NCBI RefSeq assembly: GCF_000282055.1
Contig: NZ_AKJZ01000021.1
Coordinates: forward strand, 1 to 64,000
Origin: Flavobacterium sp. CF136
GTDB taxonomy: Bacteria; Bacteroidota; Bacteroidia; Flavobacteriales; Flavobacteriaceae
Direction: 5' to 3'
DNA: 64,000 nt
A program made the translations under genes and the position numbers. Under the pieces are notes generated by a model. The model saw only the letters and a program-made list of their open reading frames with translations. It did not search any database and was not told the origin of the DNA. Of this stretch, positions 54,486 through 63,959 are shown piece by piece. The stretch's first letter is position 1. Every line of letters begins with the position of its first letter.

Positions 54486-55717
54486 TATTTAGAATTTATA
54501 AATTCAATTAATTCATGTCTAAAAGTTTCTCTAGCAATATTAGGCACTGCACCCAATCTTCCTTCGATATACCATTTTTCAAAATTTCCTTCTCTAATTC
54601 CTTTAATATCAGAAACAGTATATAATTCTGTTTCTCCTTTTGAATTTTTCTCTACTAAATTAATTTGATCTCGTCGTAAATTATTTTCAGGACTTAATAA
54701 AGTTGTATCATGAGTTGCGAAAATAAATTGTGCCCCTTTTTTATTTATTTCAGGATCATTAAACAATCCTAATATATATTGTGCAATTTCAGGATGCAAA
54801 CTTCTTTCAAATTCATCAACAATTAAAACTTGTCCTGCTAATAAAACATGTAATATAAAAGGAATAAAAGCTATAACTCTTTGTGTTCCAGAAGACTCAT
54901 CTTCAAAATCGAACTCTATTTTCTCTTTTTTACTATTCAAATGAAATGTTTTAATCCCACCTTCTTTTTCTTCAAAATCAACTACTTGTGTATCAATTTT
55001 TTGAATTAGTGATTTAGATAATTTCAATATTTCTCCCCAAGCACCTAAATTCCCAAACATAACCTTACTAAACTGCTCGTTAAATTTATCCGAATGCAAC
55101 TTATCTGTGGTAAGAATAAGCATTTTAACGAACTTTTGAAAAACATCTTTTGCAATTTCAACATTCTCTAATGCAGCCTTTCCTAAAAACAATTGATTTT
55201 CATTTGTACGTTGCTTGATACTCTCAAAAATCCCCTCATATCCGTTTCCTTTACTAAATTCTTGGCGATGTCTTTCAAAAATTTTCACTTTCAATCCTTT
55301 TGGAAAACTAAACAGGGACTCCTTTAATATTTCATTTCTAAAAACTTCAATACTATAAACATACTTTATTTGATTAACTAAAATATCAATTGAAAAACAA
55401 GAAGGTTTATGTAAACTTTCTTCATTTAATTTAAAAGGCTCATACAAATAAATAATTTCATTTGGCTTATTATCTGTTGATGATTTAAAAAAGATTAAAA
55501 AATCACTCAAAGCTCTAATAATATTGCTTTTCCCACTTGCATTTGGTCCATAAATGGCTGCAGAAGTTAATGCATAGTAATCTTTATTTTTAGTAGCATC
55601 CGGATTTGTCTTCTTGATTACGTTTATTAGATTTTTTAAATCACTTGGCACCATCGACAATTCAACCATTTCATTAATGGATCGAAAATTAGATACTCTA
55701 AAGTTTAACAACATCAC
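54485..55717 (-). CDS. AAA-family (SMC/OLD-like) ATPase, partner of RloB-like protein
   Basis: This 410-residue ABC-type ATPase has FRVSNFRSINE at the start, Walker A GPNASGKS at 57-64, signature-like DESSGTQRV near 270, Walker B VLIVDEFERSLHP near 297-309 and an H-loop FATHDTTLL near 330. A coiled or helical insertion lies between Walker A and the signature. The family (AAA_15/AAA_21) serves as sensor in OLD, PARIS and RloAB-type modules. A TATATTTG -7 box (complement of 55745-55752) lies 28 bp upstream, so the pair is an independent unit inserted between lysS and the nitrate locus. Confidence 0.88.
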   Translation of the reverse strand: MMLLNFRVSNFRSINEMVELSMVPSDLKNLINVIKKTNPDATKNKDYYALTSAAIYGPNASGKSNIIRALSDFLIFFKSSTDNKPNEIIYLYEPFKLNEESLHKPSCFSIDILVNQIKYVYSIEVFRNEILKESLFSFPKGLKVKIFERHRQEFSKGNGYEGIFESIKQRTNENQLFLGKAALENVEIAKDVFQKFVKMLILTTDKLHSDKFNEQFSKVMFGNLGAWGEILKLSKSLIQKIDTQVVDFEEKEGGIKTFHLNSKKEKIEFDFEDESSGTQRVIAFIPFILHVLLAGQVLIVDEFERSLHPEIAQYILGLFNDPEINKKGAQFIFATHDTTLLSPENNLRRDQINLVEKNSKGETELYTVSDIKGIREGNFEKWYIEGRLGAVPNIARETFRHELIEFINSK

Positions 55718-55744
55718 TTAAGGGTTTAATTTGTAAATAAATTA

Positions 55745-55752
55745 CAAATATA
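55745..55752 (-). promoter_or_regulatory. -7 promoter element of the ATPase-RloB unit
   Basis: The minus strand reads TATATTTG, matching TAnnTTTG, 28 bp upstream of the ATPase start. Confidence 0.5.
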
Positions 55753-55796
55753 CACACTAATTAACTCTATTATACATTTTCTTCTTATTATTTTCT

Positions 55797-56813
55797 CTAT
55801 ACCAACAAAGCCCTCTTATTCTCAATATCATTCTCGCTCAACAAAGATTTTATATTACCAAAAGTCACCAAAGCAATCTGCGTTAAAGCTTCAGTGGTAA
55901 AAAAAGCCTGATGGGCTGTAACCAGAACATTCGGAAAACTCATTAAACGCTGAATCGCATCGTCCTGAATAATATCTTCTGATAAATCTTTAAAAAACAA
56001 TTTCTCTTCCTGTTCATAAACATCGATTCCTAAATAACCAATTTTACCTTCTTTTAAACCTTCAATTACGCTGGCAGTTTCAATTAATCCTCCTCTGCTT
56101 GTGTTGATAATCATCACATGCTCTTCCATCAAGGCAATTGATTTTTCGTTGATGATATGTTTGGTCTGTTCATTTAATGGGCAATGGAGTGAAATAATAT
56201 CGCCTGATTTAAAGATTGTTTCAAGAGATACAAATTCGACTCCGTCTTTTTCCATTTCAGGATTGGTGACAATATCATATGCCAGAACTTTACAGCCAAA
56301 ACCTAAGGCAATTTTTGCAAAAGCTTTGCCTATATTTCCAGTTCCTATAATTCCGATTGTTTTTCCGAATAAATCAAAACCCAATAATCCGTTTAAAGAA
56401 AAATTCTGTTCTCTTACTCTGTTGTAAGCTTTGTGTGTTTTTCTGTTTAAGGTTAAAATCATCGCCATTGCGTGCTCTGCGACTGCCTGAGGCGAATATG
56501 CGGGAACACGACAGACTTTTAAATTGTATTTTTTGGCTGCCTCTAAATCTACATTGTTAAATCCGGCGCAGCGCAAAGCAATAATTTTTACGTTTTTTTC
56601 TGCCAACTGCTTAATCACAGCTTCATTGACAATGTCGTTCACAAACACACAGACAATAGAAGCATTTTCAATTAAAATAACCGTCTGCTGATTGAGCTGC
56701 GTTTCATAAAAATCCAGTTCAAAACCAAACTCATTATATTTATTAAAAAAAACTTTGTCGTAAGGCTGAGTTGAAAAGAAGGTAATTTTATTGGTTTCAG
56801 CAGCTAAAGTCAT
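55797..56813 (-). CDS. D-2-hydroxyacid (D-lactate) dehydrogenase
   Basis: This 338-residue NAD-dependent D-isomer-specific 2-hydroxyacid dehydrogenase has nucleotide-binding GIIGTGNIG near 155, catalytic Arg in NTSRGG near 238, Glu in GIDVYEQEE region and His in VTAHQAFFT near 300. Closest to fermentative D-lactate dehydrogenase (pyruvate to D-lactate). It is the last gene of the nitrate-reductase unit, 19 bp after the small membrane protein gene, suggesting oxygen-limited expression. Confidence 0.92.
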   Translation of the reverse strand: MTLAAETNKITFFSTQPYDKVFFNKYNEFGFELDFYETQLNQQTVILIENASIVCVFVNDIVNEAVIKQLAEKNVKIIALRCAGFNNVDLEAAKKYNLKVCRVPAYSPQAVAEHAMAMILTLNRKTHKAYNRVREQNFSLNGLLGFDLFGKTIGIIGTGNIGKAFAKIALGFGCKVLAYDIVTNPEMEKDGVEFVSLETIFKSGDIISLHCPLNEQTKHIINEKSIALMEEHVMIINTSRGGLIETASVIEGLKEGKIGYLGIDVYEQEEKLFFKDLSEDIIQDDAIQRLMSFPNVLVTAHQAFFTTEALTQIALVTFGNIKSLLSENDIENKRALLV

Positions 56814-56832
56814 AGACTATTTATTTAAAAAT

Positions 56833-57081
56833 TTACTTCTTATTATTATTCCCTGTCGGCAAATAATACATCAGGCTAAAACCTATCAAAAACAATATCA
56901 GGGAAGCTATAAAAGCCGGAATAAGAATTTCTTTATTATTATCTAAAGCGTTATTCAAAGAAGCATACAACAACCAAATCTGAATAGTTACATTCAGTAT
57001 TAGTATAAAAATTAAGGTAGAAAGTATTGCATTCAGTTTATTCGGATTAGATTGATTCTGACTTCTTCTAAAATTACTCAT
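56833..57081 (-). CDS. Small two-helix membrane protein in nitrate locus
   Basis: This 82-residue protein has a basic N-terminus and two transmembrane helices (about 17-43 and 52-74), with a short charged end. It lies 21 bp after the Rieske gene and 19 bp before the dehydrogenase. No family assigned with certainty; a small accessory subunit anchoring the Rieske protein or complex is plausible from context. Confidence 0.75.
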   Translation of the reverse strand: MSNFRRSQNQSNPNKLNAILSTLIFILILNVTIQIWLLYASLNNALDNNKEILIPAFIASLILFLIGFSLMYYLPTGNNNKK

Positions 57082-57102
57082 ACTGATATTTATTTTACTG
57101 AT

Positions 57103-57621
57103 TTATCCTAATTTTTCTTCCTCAATTGCTGCCTTTACATAAATATCGTCTCCTTTAAAAAAAACATCTAATTTAGGTAATGCTCTTGGAGGCGGCCCGG
57201 CAATAACATCTCCCGTTTTAGCATCAAAAGAACCTTCGTGGCACGGGCAGTGAATTATACCAGTGCCTGGCTTATAAAAAACGGAACAAGAAAGATGAGT
57301 GCATTTCTGTTCGTATGCTTTAAACTCCCCGTTTTCCAGATGAATTAATATATAAGGAATTGTGCTTCCTTTTATAACGAAAGCCCTTGTTCCTCCTGAT
57401 GGCACTTCGCCCTTTGTGCAAACAAAATGTTCTCCTGCCACTTCTTCTTTAGGGAAAAGATGAGTCTTAACTGCTACCAAACCGCTGCCAACCATCAATC
57501 CACCGGAAACTAAAGTCAGGAATTTAGCAAAATCCCGACGACTTACATTGGTGGCTTGTTGTTTCTCAATTGGAAAATCTTTCTTCCAGTTTTTATTTAA
57601 ATTATCTTCTTTCGACATCAA
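57103..57621 (-). CDS. Rieske [2Fe-2S] protein with Tat-type anchor
   Basis: This 172-residue protein carries SRRDFAKF (27-34) followed by a hydrophobic helix (to about 52), a twin-arginine signal-anchor. The Rieske ligands are Cys107/His109 (CTH) and Cys125/His128 (CPCH); Cys112 and Cys127 are placed to form the disulfide found in high-potential bc-type Rieske proteins. GPPPRALP closes the domain. It transfers electrons, probably from quinol, with the cluster domain facing the periplasm if Tat is used. 8 bp after the ferredoxin gene. Confidence 0.92.
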   Translation of the reverse strand: MMSKEDNLNKNWKKDFPIEKQQATNVSRRDFAKFLTLVSGGLMVGSGLVAVKTHLFPKEEVAGEHFVCTKGEVPSGGTRAFVIKGSTIPYILIHLENGEFKAYEQKCTHLSCSVFYKPGTGIIHCPCHEGSFDAKTGDVIAGPPPRALPKLDVFFKGDDIYVKAAIEEEKLG

Positions 57622-57629
57622 TTTATCCG

Positions 57630-58199
57630 CTAATAGATTATTAATTCGCTACTGCCTTTTGGCATCATAATATTAACTTTGGTATTCACTACTTCTTTCC
57701 CAAAAATAAAAGAATTTACCGGTGTACTATTTGGGCGCATTTCCTGGATTTCCTCTCTCGTCCCATAAAACAAAGCTCCACTTGGGCAGACTGTGGCACA
57801 CATTGGCTTTTTACCTACACTGGTCCTGTCGTAACACATGGTACATTTCATCATCAAATCGTAATTCTCTTCTTTCTTTGGTACACCAAAAGGACAAGCC
57901 ATTACACAATTAGAACATCCTATACAACGTTCTGTATTCGCTGTATGAACAATCCCGAATTCATCTTTTGATATGGCATCGGCAGGACAAACATTGGCAC
58001 AAACAGGATCATCGCAATGCATACACACCTGTACTGTTGTTTGTACTGTTGTAGCACGATCGATGTAATTAACATGAATCATGGATTCCTGACCGTTAGT
58101 TTCGCATTCAGAACAAGCCAATTCACAGGCTTTACAGCCAATGCAGCGTTGCATATCTACAAAAAATTCTTCATTTTTATTGAAACTCGTATAGTTCAT
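57630..58199 (-). CDS. Four-cluster [4Fe-4S] ferredoxin subunit (DmsB/NrfC-like)
   Basis: This 189-residue protein has four Cys groups: [11 protein letters not shown] (19-29), [26 protein letters not shown] and CTMC...CATVCP, enough for four [4Fe-4S] clusters. No signal peptide, so cytoplasmic. It should wire electrons from the membrane subunit to the molybdoenzyme encoded 21 bp upstream. Confidence 0.93.
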   Translation of the reverse strand: MNYTSFNKNEEFFVDMQRCIGCKACELACSECETNGQESMIHVNYIDRATTVQTTVQVCMHCDDPVCANVCPADAISKDEFGIVHTANTERCIGCSNCVMACPFGVPKKEENYDLMMKCTMCYDRTSVGKKPMCATVCPSGALFYGTREEIQEMRPNSTPVNSFIFGKEVVNTKVNIMMPKGSSELIIY

Positions 58200-58220
58200 T
58201 TTTTATCAATTCTTAATAGA

Positions 58221-60437
58221 TTAAACACTTGCATACGCCATTGATTCACTTGAAGGCGGTGCTATTTCATTGAGCGGTTCCAAATGGCAGGCACAGACCT
58301 TGAATTCAGGTATTTTAGAAATCGGATCTAATGTTCCCGGTGTCAATTGGTTTGCTGATTTTTTTCCGGACCAGTGATACGGAATAAATACAGTATCTTC
58401 TCTAATAGTTTCTACAATATTCGCAGGAAAGATCCCTTCTCCTCTTCTGGTTGAAACACAAATTAATTCTCTTTGTTTAATTCCGTATTGTTTAGCCAAA
58501 TTCGGATGAATTTCCAATAGCGGTTCCGGATACTGATCTACTAATTTTCCAATTCTGCGTGTTTGTGTCCCACTTAAATATTGAGAAACCACGCGTCCCG
58601 TAGTTAAAATCACCGGATATTCGGCATCCGTTACTTCACCCGGAAGTTTGTATGGCGCCGGATTAAAATGAGCTTTTCCATCTGGTGTTTTAAATTTCCT
58701 GTCTTCCCATAAACGCGGGGTTCCAGGATGTCCTATTTCTGGACATGGCCAAAAAACCCCCATTTCGTCTTCAATTCTTTGGTAGGTAATTCCATAATAA
58801 TCAGCAGTTCCTCCTTTGGAAGCAATACGCAATTCGTTAAAAATGGCTTCACTATTTTCATAAGTAAACTTATCTTTTACACCCAAACGTTTCGCTATTT
58901 CCAAAATAATCGAAGTATCTGTTCTTGCATCTCCCGGAGGCGTAACTGCCTGACGAATACGAATCACACGTCCCTCGGCAGAGGTAGTTGTACCTTCTTC
59001 TTCTTCCTGCAAAGAACCCGCTAAAATGATATCAGCATGGCGGGCAGTTTCGTTTAGGAAAAAGTCAATACAAACATAAAATTCCAGCTTTTCCAAAGCT
59101 TCCCGAACATAATTACTATTCGGCAAAGAAACTAACGGATTAAAACAAATAGACAATAATCCTTTGATTTCCCCACGATGAATGGCTTCAATTATTTCGT
59201 AAGCAGATAAACCTTTTCCTGGCAAATCTTTCTCATTAATACCCCAAACTTCTGAAATATATTTACGGTGTTCCGGATTTTCTATATCCCTGTTTCCGGG
59301 CAATTGGTCACATTTATGACCGTGTTCTCTGCCTCCCTGTCCGTTTCCTTGTCCTGTAATGGTTGCATATCCACAGTATGGCTTTCCAATTCTTCCTGTT
59401 GCCAAAACCAAGTTGATACATCCTAAAACGTTATCAACACCTTTAGAATGATGCTCTATTCCTCGGGCATGAAGCAAGAAACTGGTATTGGCTTTGCCCC
59501 ATAACTCAGCTGCCTGTTGTATTTTTTCTTTCTTAATTCCTGTAATTTCTTCAGCCCATTCCAGCGTATTGTCTTTTACCGCATCTAACGTTTCCTGAAA
59601 TCCGGAAGTGTGATTGTCAATAAAATCGTGATCGAGCATATCGTGATCCACCAAATATTTTAACATTGCACCATACAAAGCAGAATCCGTTCCTGGTCTC
59701 ACATCTAAATAGAGATCAGCTGTTCTGGCCAATGGAATCATCCTTGGATCAATTACTATTAATTTGGCCCCTCTGTCTCTGGCTTTCCAAATCCAGTGTG
59801 TTAATGTTGGAAAGGTTTCACTGATATTGGCTCCGGCCACAATAATCACTTCGGCATATTCTAAATCTGAATAATTATTAGAGCCCCGGTCGAGACCAAA
59901 TGCTTTTTTATTTCCCGCTCCTGCACTTACCATGCATAAACGTCCATTATAATCTAAATTTTTAGTTTTCAAAGCTACACGGGCAAACTTACCCATCAAA
60001 TAACTTTTTTCATTAGTCAGCGAAACTCCGGAAAGAACTGAGAACGCATCGTTTCCATATTTCTCTTGAATTCTTTTAATTTCCGAAACCGTTTTACTCA
60101 TTGCGTCATCCCAGGATGTTGGAACAAATCCTTGACCTTCCACCCTTTTTAATGGACTTAAAAGTCTGTCCGGATGGTTATTTTGTAAATAGCGCTGCAC
60201 TCCTTTTGGACAAAGTCGGCCTTCATTGAAAGGAAATTCCATCCAGGGTTCAAAACCGACTACTTTGTTGTCTTTTACCGACAATTGAATACCACATTGC
60301 ATTCCACAAAAACAACAATGTGTTTTTACCAATTCATCCGGTTCGTCCCTCCCTTCAAAACCTTCCTTGGGGCTATAATTTTTATGTGGCCCAAAATGTT
60401 TTATAATATTTTCTGCTGAAACAGGTAATTTTGCCAT
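58221..60437 (-). CDS. Molybdopterin oxidoreductase, probable nitrate reductase catalytic subunit (NasA/Nap-like)
   Basis: This 738-residue Mo-bisPGD enzyme has an N-terminal [4Fe-4S] motif, Cys41, Cys44, Cys48 and Cys76, and the molybdenum ligand is probably Cys168 in NGRLCMVSA, as in NasA/NarB/Nap. Molybdopterin (about 110-520) and C-terminal dinucleotide-binding (about 610-730, [19 protein letters not shown]) domains are present. No Tat signal, so it is cytoplasmic. Nitrate is the likely substrate given the NarK-type transporter; formate or another oxyanion cannot be excluded. The gene is second in the unit, 22 bp after the cytochrome b-like gene. Confidence 0.9.
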   Translation of the reverse strand: MAKLPVSAENIIKHFGPHKNYSPKEGFEGRDEPDELVKTHCCFCGMQCGIQLSVKDNKVVGFEPWMEFPFNEGRLCPKGVQRYLQNNHPDRLLSPLKRVEGQGFVPTSWDDAMSKTVSEIKRIQEKYGNDAFSVLSGVSLTNEKSYLMGKFARVALKTKNLDYNGRLCMVSAGAGNKKAFGLDRGSNNYSDLEYAEVIIVAGANISETFPTLTHWIWKARDRGAKLIVIDPRMIPLARTADLYLDVRPGTDSALYGAMLKYLVDHDMLDHDFIDNHTSGFQETLDAVKDNTLEWAEEITGIKKEKIQQAAELWGKANTSFLLHARGIEHHSKGVDNVLGCINLVLATGRIGKPYCGYATITGQGNGQGGREHGHKCDQLPGNRDIENPEHRKYISEVWGINEKDLPGKGLSAYEIIEAIHRGEIKGLLSICFNPLVSLPNSNYVREALEKLEFYVCIDFFLNETARHADIILAGSLQEEEEGTTTSAEGRVIRIRQAVTPPGDARTDTSIILEIAKRLGVKDKFTYENSEAIFNELRIASKGGTADYYGITYQRIEDEMGVFWPCPEIGHPGTPRLWEDRKFKTPDGKAHFNPAPYKLPGEVTDAEYPVILTTGRVVSQYLSGTQTRRIGKLVDQYPEPLLEIHPNLAKQYGIKQRELICVSTRRGEGIFPANIVETIREDTVFIPYHWSGKKSANQLTPGTLDPISKIPEFKVCACHLEPLNEIAPPSSESMAYASV

Positions 60438-60459
60438 GTTTATCTCCTTTGTTTTTTAA

Positions 60460-61509
60460 CTATCCAAATAAATTTCCTCCTGCCTGTCTTGCCTTCAAAT
60501 GTGCCTGGGCCAAACGGGCTCTTTTTCCTTCGGGACTTAAATCCAGATGTGACCCTCCATCTTCCATTGAAAAGTCAAAACCCAATTTTTTAGTAACTAT
60601 TTTAAGATCGTCAATATGAAGTTTGGTTGCAAATTCTTCTCCGGTATGTTTGCAGACTGCCATACCTTTCTTCTTTCCTACCTTATTATAAATGTGTGCA
60701 CCAATTTGTGCCGGACGCTGAATAATGTGGAAAAACTTCCCAAACGGGATCCATATCAAAAACATAATTACTGTAACGGCATGAAGTACCGCCAGAAAGT
60801 CAAATGCAAACCCCTTCATGAATTGATACGAATATGTCAATCCCAATCCTGTAGCCGAAATAGCTATTAATAATATAAGAGGCAATAAATCACCTTCAAA
60901 AGTCTGAGTTGCAATCAAGCCCGGATTAGTCAGTCGTCTCCTTAAATAATACAATGAACCAAAAATCACCAAATAAGAAGACCAGTTTAATGCGTGAAAT
61001 GTCAGGAATGCCATGATAGAATCCAATTTAAAGTCCATCACTTTAAATCCGAAAAAATGTGCTTCATAGACCGATATTGAATTGGGGGCCATAGTAAAAT
61101 GAATCCATCCAAATGTAAGCGGAATTGTAATCAAGAAAGCTGATGTACAACCCAATGCTATCATAAAATGCGCCATCCAACGGTACTTCCCCCTTGGATA
61201 AATAAATTTTTGAAAAGCAATATTTTCTATAGATTCTTTAGAAGCAAACCAAAAATGAGAAAAAACTTTTCCTGTAAACAAGAAACAAATTCCTCTTTTA
61301 AAATAAATCCATGTAGGTGGTCTTTGCAGCCAAACGGTATAACGATAAACGATTCCAAAAAAAGCAAACACAGTTCCGAACAGATACGTAATCAGCGCCG
61401 CATCAAAATTTTGCAATTCCCTCGATCCATAAAATACCAAAACGATCATAAATACAGAAAGTATTGTAGCAATAAGTAATGCTTTTATATTGTATGTTCT
61501 ATTTTTCAT
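60460..61509 (-). CDS. Cytochrome b-like membrane subunit of the nitrate-reductase complex
   Basis: This 349-residue integral membrane protein has about six transmembrane helices (first about 8-28, last about 250-272) with several His residues inside or at helix ends (RWMAHFM, FHALNW, AVLHAVTVIM) suited to heme b ligation, as in NarI/HdrE-type quinol oxidases. A soluble tail (about 285-349; KHTGEEFATKLHIDDLK, then SPEGKRARLAQAHLKARQ) is unusual for NarI. First gene of the unit; likely passes electrons between quinol and the Fe-S subunits. Confidence 0.82.
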   Translation of the reverse strand: MKNRTYNIKALLIATILSVFMIVLVFYGSRELQNFDAALITYLFGTVFAFFGIVYRYTVWLQRPPTWIYFKRGICFLFTGKVFSHFWFASKESIENIAFQKFIYPRGKYRWMAHFMIALGCTSAFLITIPLTFGWIHFTMAPNSISVYEAHFFGFKVMDFKLDSIMAFLTFHALNWSSYLVIFGSLYYLRRRLTNPGLIATQTFEGDLLPLILLIAISATGLGLTYSYQFMKGFAFDFLAVLHAVTVIMFLIWIPFGKFFHIIQRPAQIGAHIYNKVGKKKGMAVCKHTGEEFATKLHIDDLKIVTKKLGFDFSMEDGGSHLDLSPEGKRARLAQAHLKARQAGGNLFG

Positions 61510-61798
61510 TTTAGGTTATATTAATACACGCTTATAATTATAAATCTACCCTATCAATTTTAATTAAAAAATCGAGATGGTATTTCTTCGGGAGTAAAAT
61601 TAAATAAAAGAAAAACTAAGTAATACTACTTAAGTATATTTTTTCTAACACAATAAATGCTATTATGTTATAATATTTGGTAAATGCTAATTTACAATAA
61701 TAAAAATCAAAAAACTTCATTCAACATGAGTATTTGAACAACATATCGTTACTTAATATTTTCCCGAAACTCGTTTTTATACTTAATCAGCGATTAGC
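61510..61798. promoter_or_regulatory. Upstream region of the nitrate-reductase operon
   Basis: This 289-bp AT-rich spacer carries overlapping palindromes: aagta-atac-tactt (61618-61631) and tacttaagta (61627-61636), and gtaaat-gcta-atttac (61680-61695). They are candidate operators of the operon starting at 61509. No gene. Confidence 0.4.
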
Positions 61799-63271
61799 TT
61801 ATTCTTTTCTATCTATATCCTGGGCAAACTCAGGTAATTTTTCTCTTGTCATTTTTACAATTACGCGATGCATCCAAATCAGGCAAACTATTGATAGTAT
61901 AAAAATAAAGAGCCAGGAACTTGTCCAGAAACCAGTAAAAGCAAGCAGGTATCCAAAAACTATCGGACCTGTAAATCCTCCTAAACCACCAATCATTCCG
62001 ACCATTCCTCCTATTACCCCTACCTGATTTGGGAAATATTCAGGAATGTGTTTGTAAACTGCTGCCGAACCAATTCCCCAACAAGCCCCTATTAAAATTA
62101 CCAAAACCAAATAGATCCACATATTTGCCTCAAAATGAATTTGAGTAATTCCGTCAGCAATCAATTCTTTTTTCTGTACTTTTTGATTTTCGGCAACTAC
62201 TACTTCCTGCCACGTCGTTTTAGATGGAAAAAATTTACTAGACTCTACATTAGAATCTTTTTGATTTATCTGATATTCTCTTTTTCCAATAACAACTTTT
62301 GATGGTGACACCTGAGTTACCGTTCCTGCATTCCCAGCCAATAAACCACTCCCTGAAGTAGTAATATTCATTTTAGGAAACAATAATAAAAAACTCAACA
62401 CCACTGAGGAGCTTAAAACCCAATACATTACTTTTCTGGCGCCAAACTTATCCGACAAAAATCCTCCAAAGGCTCGAATAATACCCGCCGGCAAACTAAA
62501 ACAAGTAGTAAACAAGCCCCCAAAAATTAAAGTCGTGTGGTAAACATTCATAAAATTAGGCAGCAGCCATTGAGAAAATGATACAAAAGAACCAAACAGC
62601 AGAAAATAATAGGTTCCAAAACGCCATACTTGTACTTTTTTGAGTGGCTGCAAAAGTTCTTTAACCGATTTTGGTTTTGCGTCTATTTTTTTTGTTTTTG
62701 AAAAGAGAATAAAAACAACTCCCATAAGCAACAAGGCAGCACCATAAATTACCGGCAAATATTTCCAACCGTTTTCAGGATCTAATTCTGTAAAGTATTT
62801 CAACAAACTTGGTGCTATAAAAGGAGTAATTGAAGCCCCTGCAGTACCCATTCCGAAAATACCAAGTGCTCGTCCCTGCCATTCTTTCGGATACCAAAGC
62901 GATGTATAAGCTACACCAATGGCGAAACTTGTCCCTACCATTCCAAACAAAAAACTCAGGAAAGCAAACATCCAGAAATTAACCGCAAACGGCAGTAAAA
63001 ACAAAGGAATTGAAGCCAGAATAAGCAAACCGGAATATACTACGCGGCCTCCAAATTTATCCGTTAAAATTCCCATTGGCAATCGCATGAGTGAACCGGT
63101 AAGTATCGGAATACCTAAAAGCCATCCTATCTGAACTACATTCCAGTCAAAAATTCCCTGATCTGCCAAAAATGTAACCAAAACCCCGTTTAAAGTCCAA
63201 CAGGCAAAACAAACTGCGAAGGCAAGTGTATTTAAAAATAATATCCTGTGTGATTGTGATAAATTGCTCAT
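61799..63271 (-). CDS. narK: NarK-type nitrate/nitrite MFS transporter
   Basis: This 490-residue MFS protein has 12 predicted helices, Arg in SLMRLPMGILTDKFGGR (about 60-76, the nitrate-binding Arg of NarK), and a glycine-rich GGMVGMIGGLGGFTGP nitrate signature near 425-440. A hydrophilic insertion of about 80 residues (about 300-380, IGKREYQINQ...QKKELIADGITQIHF) separates two helices of the C-terminal half and is probably periplasmic. It imports nitrate or exchanges it for nitrite, feeding the cytoplasmic reductase encoded downstream. Confidence 0.9.
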   Translation of the reverse strand: MSNLSQSHRILFLNTLAFAVCFACWTLNGVLVTFLADQGIFDWNVVQIGWLLGIPILTGSLMRLPMGILTDKFGGRVVYSGLLILASIPLFLLPFAVNFWMFAFLSFLFGMVGTSFAIGVAYTSLWYPKEWQGRALGIFGMGTAGASITPFIAPSLLKYFTELDPENGWKYLPVIYGAALLLMGVVFILFSKTKKIDAKPKSVKELLQPLKKVQVWRFGTYYFLLFGSFVSFSQWLLPNFMNVYHTTLIFGGLFTTCFSLPAGIIRAFGGFLSDKFGARKVMYWVLSSSVVLSFLLLFPKMNITTSGSGLLAGNAGTVTQVSPSKVVIGKREYQINQKDSNVESSKFFPSKTTWQEVVVAENQKVQKKELIADGITQIHFEANMWIYLVLVILIGACWGIGSAAVYKHIPEYFPNQVGVIGGMVGMIGGLGGFTGPIVFGYLLAFTGFWTSSWLFIFILSIVCLIWMHRVIVKMTREKLPEFAQDIDRKE

Positions 63272-63324
63272 AAATTTTAAAATTTAACTCAGTATAAAGA
63301 TAGATACGTCCTGCGCCTTAAAAC

Positions 63325-63338
63325 ATGATATAAATCAG
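63325..63338. promoter_or_regulatory. FNR/CRP-like site upstream of narK
   Basis: TGAT-ATAA-ATCA matches the core of the Crp/Fnr dimer site (TTGAT-N4-ATCAA), centred about 60 bp upstream of the narK start. This fits low-oxygen control but is a short motif in AT-rich DNA. Confidence 0.4.
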
Positions 63339-63515
63339 TTTGGTTTAAAAATCCCTAAAATGATTTATCAATTTACAAATTAGTTACTATACAAACACTG
63401 GATAACAAGCAAATTATTTGACCTTCAGATAAATAAATAATAAAATTTTGTTAAACCATTAAACCCTTCGTTTGATTTATTGTCTTACATCTATTAATCA
63501 AATAAAAAACAAATC

Positions 63516-63959
63516 ATGAAAAAATTATTTATTGCAGCATTATTATTCGTTGGAATAGCAAGTTTCGCACAAGATGCGGATGTGGATCAAAAGCCGCCTC
63601 GTGAACAAAGAGAGCGATTAACCCCGGAACAACGAAACGAAAAACAGTTAAAAAAACTAACTTCTGATTTAAGCTTGGATACTAAACAACAAGAACAAGT
63701 AAAACAATTGTTGGCAGAAAGAAGCACTAAAGCTGAAAAATTTAGAGACGCCAGAAAAGAACAAAAAGAAAGTGGCACCAAACCTACTGCTGAACAAAAA
63801 GAAGCTTTCAAAAAAGAAATGATGGCAGAAAAGGATGCAAATGATGCCAAAATGAAAGGAATTCTAACTGCTGACCAATACACCAAATGGAAAGCAATTC
63901 AGGAAGAGAACAAAGACAAAATCAGAGAAAAAATGAAAGAACGCAGAAACGATAATTAA
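63516..63959 (+). CDS. Spy/CpxP-like periplasmic helical protein
   Basis: This 147-residue protein has a signal peptide (MKKLFIAALLFVGIASFAQ). The mature part is all-helical and highly charged with two LTxxQ-like motifs (RLTPEQRNEKQ and ILTADQYTKW), as in Spy/CpxP chaperones and the Bacteroidota DUF4890 group. It is likely a periplasmic stress protein. Divergent from narK over 244 bp. Confidence 0.82.
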   Translation: MKKLFIAALLFVGIASFAQDADVDQKPPREQRERLTPEQRNEKQLKKLTSDLSLDTKQQEQVKQLLAERSTKAEKFRDARKEQKESGTKPTAEQKEAFKKEMMAEKDANDAKMKGILTADQYTKWKAIQEENKDKIREKMKERRNDN

